A DNA stretch of 6,033 nucleotides from Thermodesulfobacteriota bacterium (lineage in GTDB: Bacteria > Desulfobacterota > Desulfobacteria > Desulfobacterales > RPRI01), in the NCBI GenBank assembly GCA_030836965.1, contig JAUPLM010000415.1:1-6033 (forward strand), in the 5' to 3' direction. Positions within the stretch are counted from its first letter, which is position 1. Each line of letters opens with the position of its first letter. This document shows positions 4,229 through 6,033 of this stretch, one piece after another. The notes below the pieces were generated by a model. It was not told the DNA's origin and did no database searches. It was given only the letters and a program-made list of their open reading frames with translations. Made by a program: the position numbers and the translations under genes.

Positions 4229-6033
4229 ATGAATAATATATCAGAGAGAATTTCATCCTTAAAGTAGGAGATTGGGAATTCGGCAAGAAGCATTTGCCTT
4301 GAGCGCGCGAGACTGCTTACCGAGTTTTACAGGGATCACAGCCTGCCTGAAGATCCTGCTGTAATAAAAAGGGCAAAGGCCGTTTCATATATCCTGGAAC
4401 GGATGCCGGTAATTATCTACCCGAAAGAGCTGATAACAGGCGCGATATCCTCAAAGAGAAATTCGGCAATGCTCTACCCGGAATTTTCAAGCCTTGCCAT
4501 GCTGCCTGAGATCAGAATGATAGGCAAAAGAAAGACGAACGCGTTTCACATATCCGGAAAAGATATCGATCTGTTCGAGAAAAGCGTATTCCCCTACTGG
4601 GTCTCAAGGACGGTCGGGGCATACGCCATAAACGGGATAATTTCGAAGAGTTTCAGCGGAAGAATGATGCTCGGCCTTGGCGCCGTTTTTACACGGGTTT
4701 TCATGATGCTTCCGGGTTCGTTCAGGGGCTTTTTCTTCAGCCGGGTAAAAGTTGAACCTGAAAAAGTCGTTATAGGCATGAAAAACTTCGAGCCCTTCAG
4801 GCTCTTTTCACTCTATGGCGTATACGTCCTCACGGAATTCGCAGGTATTTCGCATATTACTCCTGATTATCGCCTCCTCGTTGAAAAAGGAATCACCGGG
4901 ATCATCGAAGAAATAAACCTTAAGCTCGCAGGCGAAACGGTTGGAAAGAAAAGAGATTTTTACTCGGCCGCACTCATTGCTCTTTCAGGAGTTCTCCGGT
5001 TTGCGGAAAGATACGCAAAGGAAGCCGAAAGGCTTGCCGGTGGGGAAAAGGATCAGGCGCGAAAAGCCGAGCTTCTGAAAATAGCTGAAAACTGCAGAGC
5101 CGTTCCTTTGAATCCCCCTGTAAATTTCCATCAGGCTCTTCAGTCTATCTGGTTAACGCATTCCGCTCTCTACCAGGAGAATTATGACAATGCCATCTCT
5201 TTCGGAAGAATGGACCGGTATCTTTATCCTCTTTACAAAAAAGGAATCACATCTAAAGAAATAACCCCGGAAAGCGTGCGCGAACTTTTACAAAGCTTCT
5301 TTCTCAAGGTCTGCGAGTTCCTCCCGTTTTACCCCGGTAAATTCAATGAGTACTTCAGCGGCCTTCTAACCAGCCAGGGTTTATGTGTAGGCGGTGTTGA
5401 TGAAGAAGGACGTGATGTGACGAATGAGCTCTCCGGCATCATTCTTGAATCCGTCGGTGATCTCGCAACTCCTCTTCCGAACCTTTATGCAAGGCTGCAT
5501 GAAGAAACTCCTGAAGACTTCAGGAAAAGTGTCTATAATTCCGTTTCTTCAGGCTCGCCGCATCCGTCCATCTACAACGACAAGGTAATTATCTCTTCGC
5601 TGGTAAAAGCAGGCTGCTCCTTAAAGGATGCGAGAGATTACGCTCCCCTCGGATGTGTTGAACCGAATCCGCAGGGAAAGACCATGGGAGCAACCGATTC
5701 CGCTCTTGTTAATCTTCCGCTCTGTCTTGAACTTGCTTTGAACAACGGGAGATCTCTTCTGCTGAAAGAAAAAATAGGTCCCGAGACAGGCGATATAGGT
5801 AATTATACCTGCATGGACGATGTAGTTAACTCCTTCAGGCTGCAAACCGCATACATTGTAAGGATGATGGTTGACGGAACCAACCTTCTTGGAGAGACTC
5901 ACAGGGATTGCTACCCGTCTCCTCTTCTTTCTTCATTTATTGACGGACCTGCTGAAAAAGGAATGGATATAACGGCAGGAGGCGCAAAGTACAATTTCAC
6001 AGGAGTCCAGGGAGTCGGGGTTGCCGATGTTGC
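4229..6033 (+). CDS. Glycyl radical enzyme of the PFL-like family, 3'-truncated by the window, with in-frame TAG at codon 13
   Basis: This is a large glycyl radical enzyme of unassigned substrate; 601 codons are visible of the roughly 780-850 usual for the family. Numbering from ATG 4229 and reading through the TAG at 4265-4267, the N-terminal part has the typical ERARLLTEFYRDH (26-38) and YPKELITG motifs. HITPDY is at 209-214, the NFHQALQSIW region follows, and FGRMDRYLYP starts at 325. The active-site loop YAPLGCVEP places the thiyl-radical cysteine at Cys476 and the neighbouring acid at Glu478, as in eliminase/lyase-type members; true pyruvate formate-lyase has two adjacent cysteines. Near the edge GGAKYNFTGVQGVGVADV (from 584) matches the segment that precedes the C-terminal glycyl domain, which lies outside the window. 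The GCVEPNPQGKT context differs from what I remember of glycerol dehydratase, CutC and hydroxyproline dehydratase, so no substrate is proposed. Codons after the TAG remain open to the edge. The next in-frame ATG is codon 59, after conserved sequence. The upstream activase is its likely dedicated partner. Confidence 0.88.
4265..4267 (+). other. In-frame amber codon near the start of the glycyl radical enzyme
   Basis: The frame reads MNNISERISSLK, then TAG, then EIGNSARSICLERARLL. Both sides look like the family's usual N-terminus (SERI-x-x-L-(K/R) before, ERA-x-LLTE-x-Y after), so the TAG replaces one ordinary residue rather than ending a separate peptide. CAG, AAG or GAG would each become TAG by one base change. 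Possible readings are a nonsense mutation, a sequencing error, amber suppression or pyrrolysine insertion, or an unusual start downstream. Confidence 0.85.
4282..4298 (+). other. Small hairpin 14 nt after the amber codon
   Basis: GGCAA (4282-4286) and TTGCC (4294-4298) form a perfect 5-bp stem with a 7-nt loop (GAAGCAT). It could in principle affect decoding of the TAG, but a stem this short arises easily by chance within coding sequence. Confidence 0.3.

Noticed and set aside
4265..4290. TAGGAG as a ribosome site for re-initiation of the glycyl radical enzyme after the amber codon
   Set aside because: No in-frame ATG, GTG or TTG lies within usable spacing; the next in-frame ATG is at 4403, after conserved N-terminal sequence.
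5621..5902. 93-codon minus-strand frame within the glycyl radical enzyme
   Set aside because: It is antisense to the catalytic GCVE region; a shadow frame.

Overview
The window looks like the chromosome of a Gram-negative anaerobe, most plausibly a Desulfobacterota (deltaproteobacterial) lineage. Three things support this. It holds a two-gene pair (the TIGR03545 and TIGR03546 families) that I recall only from bacteria with an outer membrane. It holds an oxygen-sensitive glycyl radical enzyme with its activase. Its intergenic DNA carries low-complexity A/G-rich and C/T-rich degenerate repeats of a kind I associate with sulfate-reducer genomes. The taxonomic call is inference; no rRNA or other marker gene is present.

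Layout from left to right: (1) positions 1-46 are the first 15 codons of a minus-strand gene leaving the window, faintly resembling the N-terminus of SelA. (2) 47-449 is a non-coding stretch with short tandem repeats and hairpins. (3) 450-2237 (minus) encodes a 595-residue single-pass envelope protein of the TIGR03545 family, AsmA-like at its N-terminus. (4) 2238-2522 is an unusually long gap inside the pair, with a 57-codon plus-strand open frame that I do not trust. (5) 2523-3041 (minus) encodes the partner, a small multi-pass membrane protein of the TIGR03546/DUF2062 type with a perfect Shine-Dalgarno sequence and a plausible promoter. (6) 3193-4122 (plus) is a glycyl radical enzyme activating enzyme (radical SAM plus ferredoxin domain). 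(7) 4229-6033 (plus) is the glycyl radical enzyme itself, cut off by the window edge before its C-terminal glycyl radical domain.

How the genes work together: the activase uses S-adenosylmethionine and an Fe-S cluster to place a radical on a C-terminal glycine of the neighbouring enzyme. The radical then moves to the active-site cysteine (Cys476 in the GCVE motif), which starts the chemistry. The GCVE signature resembles the eliminase/lyase branch rather than true pyruvate formate-lyase, which has two adjacent cysteines, but the substrate cannot be read from the sequence. The minus-strand pair is a separate, divergently transcribed unit.

The most unusual points are: the enzyme frame is interrupted by an in-frame TAG at codon 13, with apparently family-like sequence on both sides; the activase lacks one of the eight expected ferredoxin-domain cysteines (Arg99 in its place); and a perfect 14-bp tandem repeat has been absorbed into the activase N-terminus.
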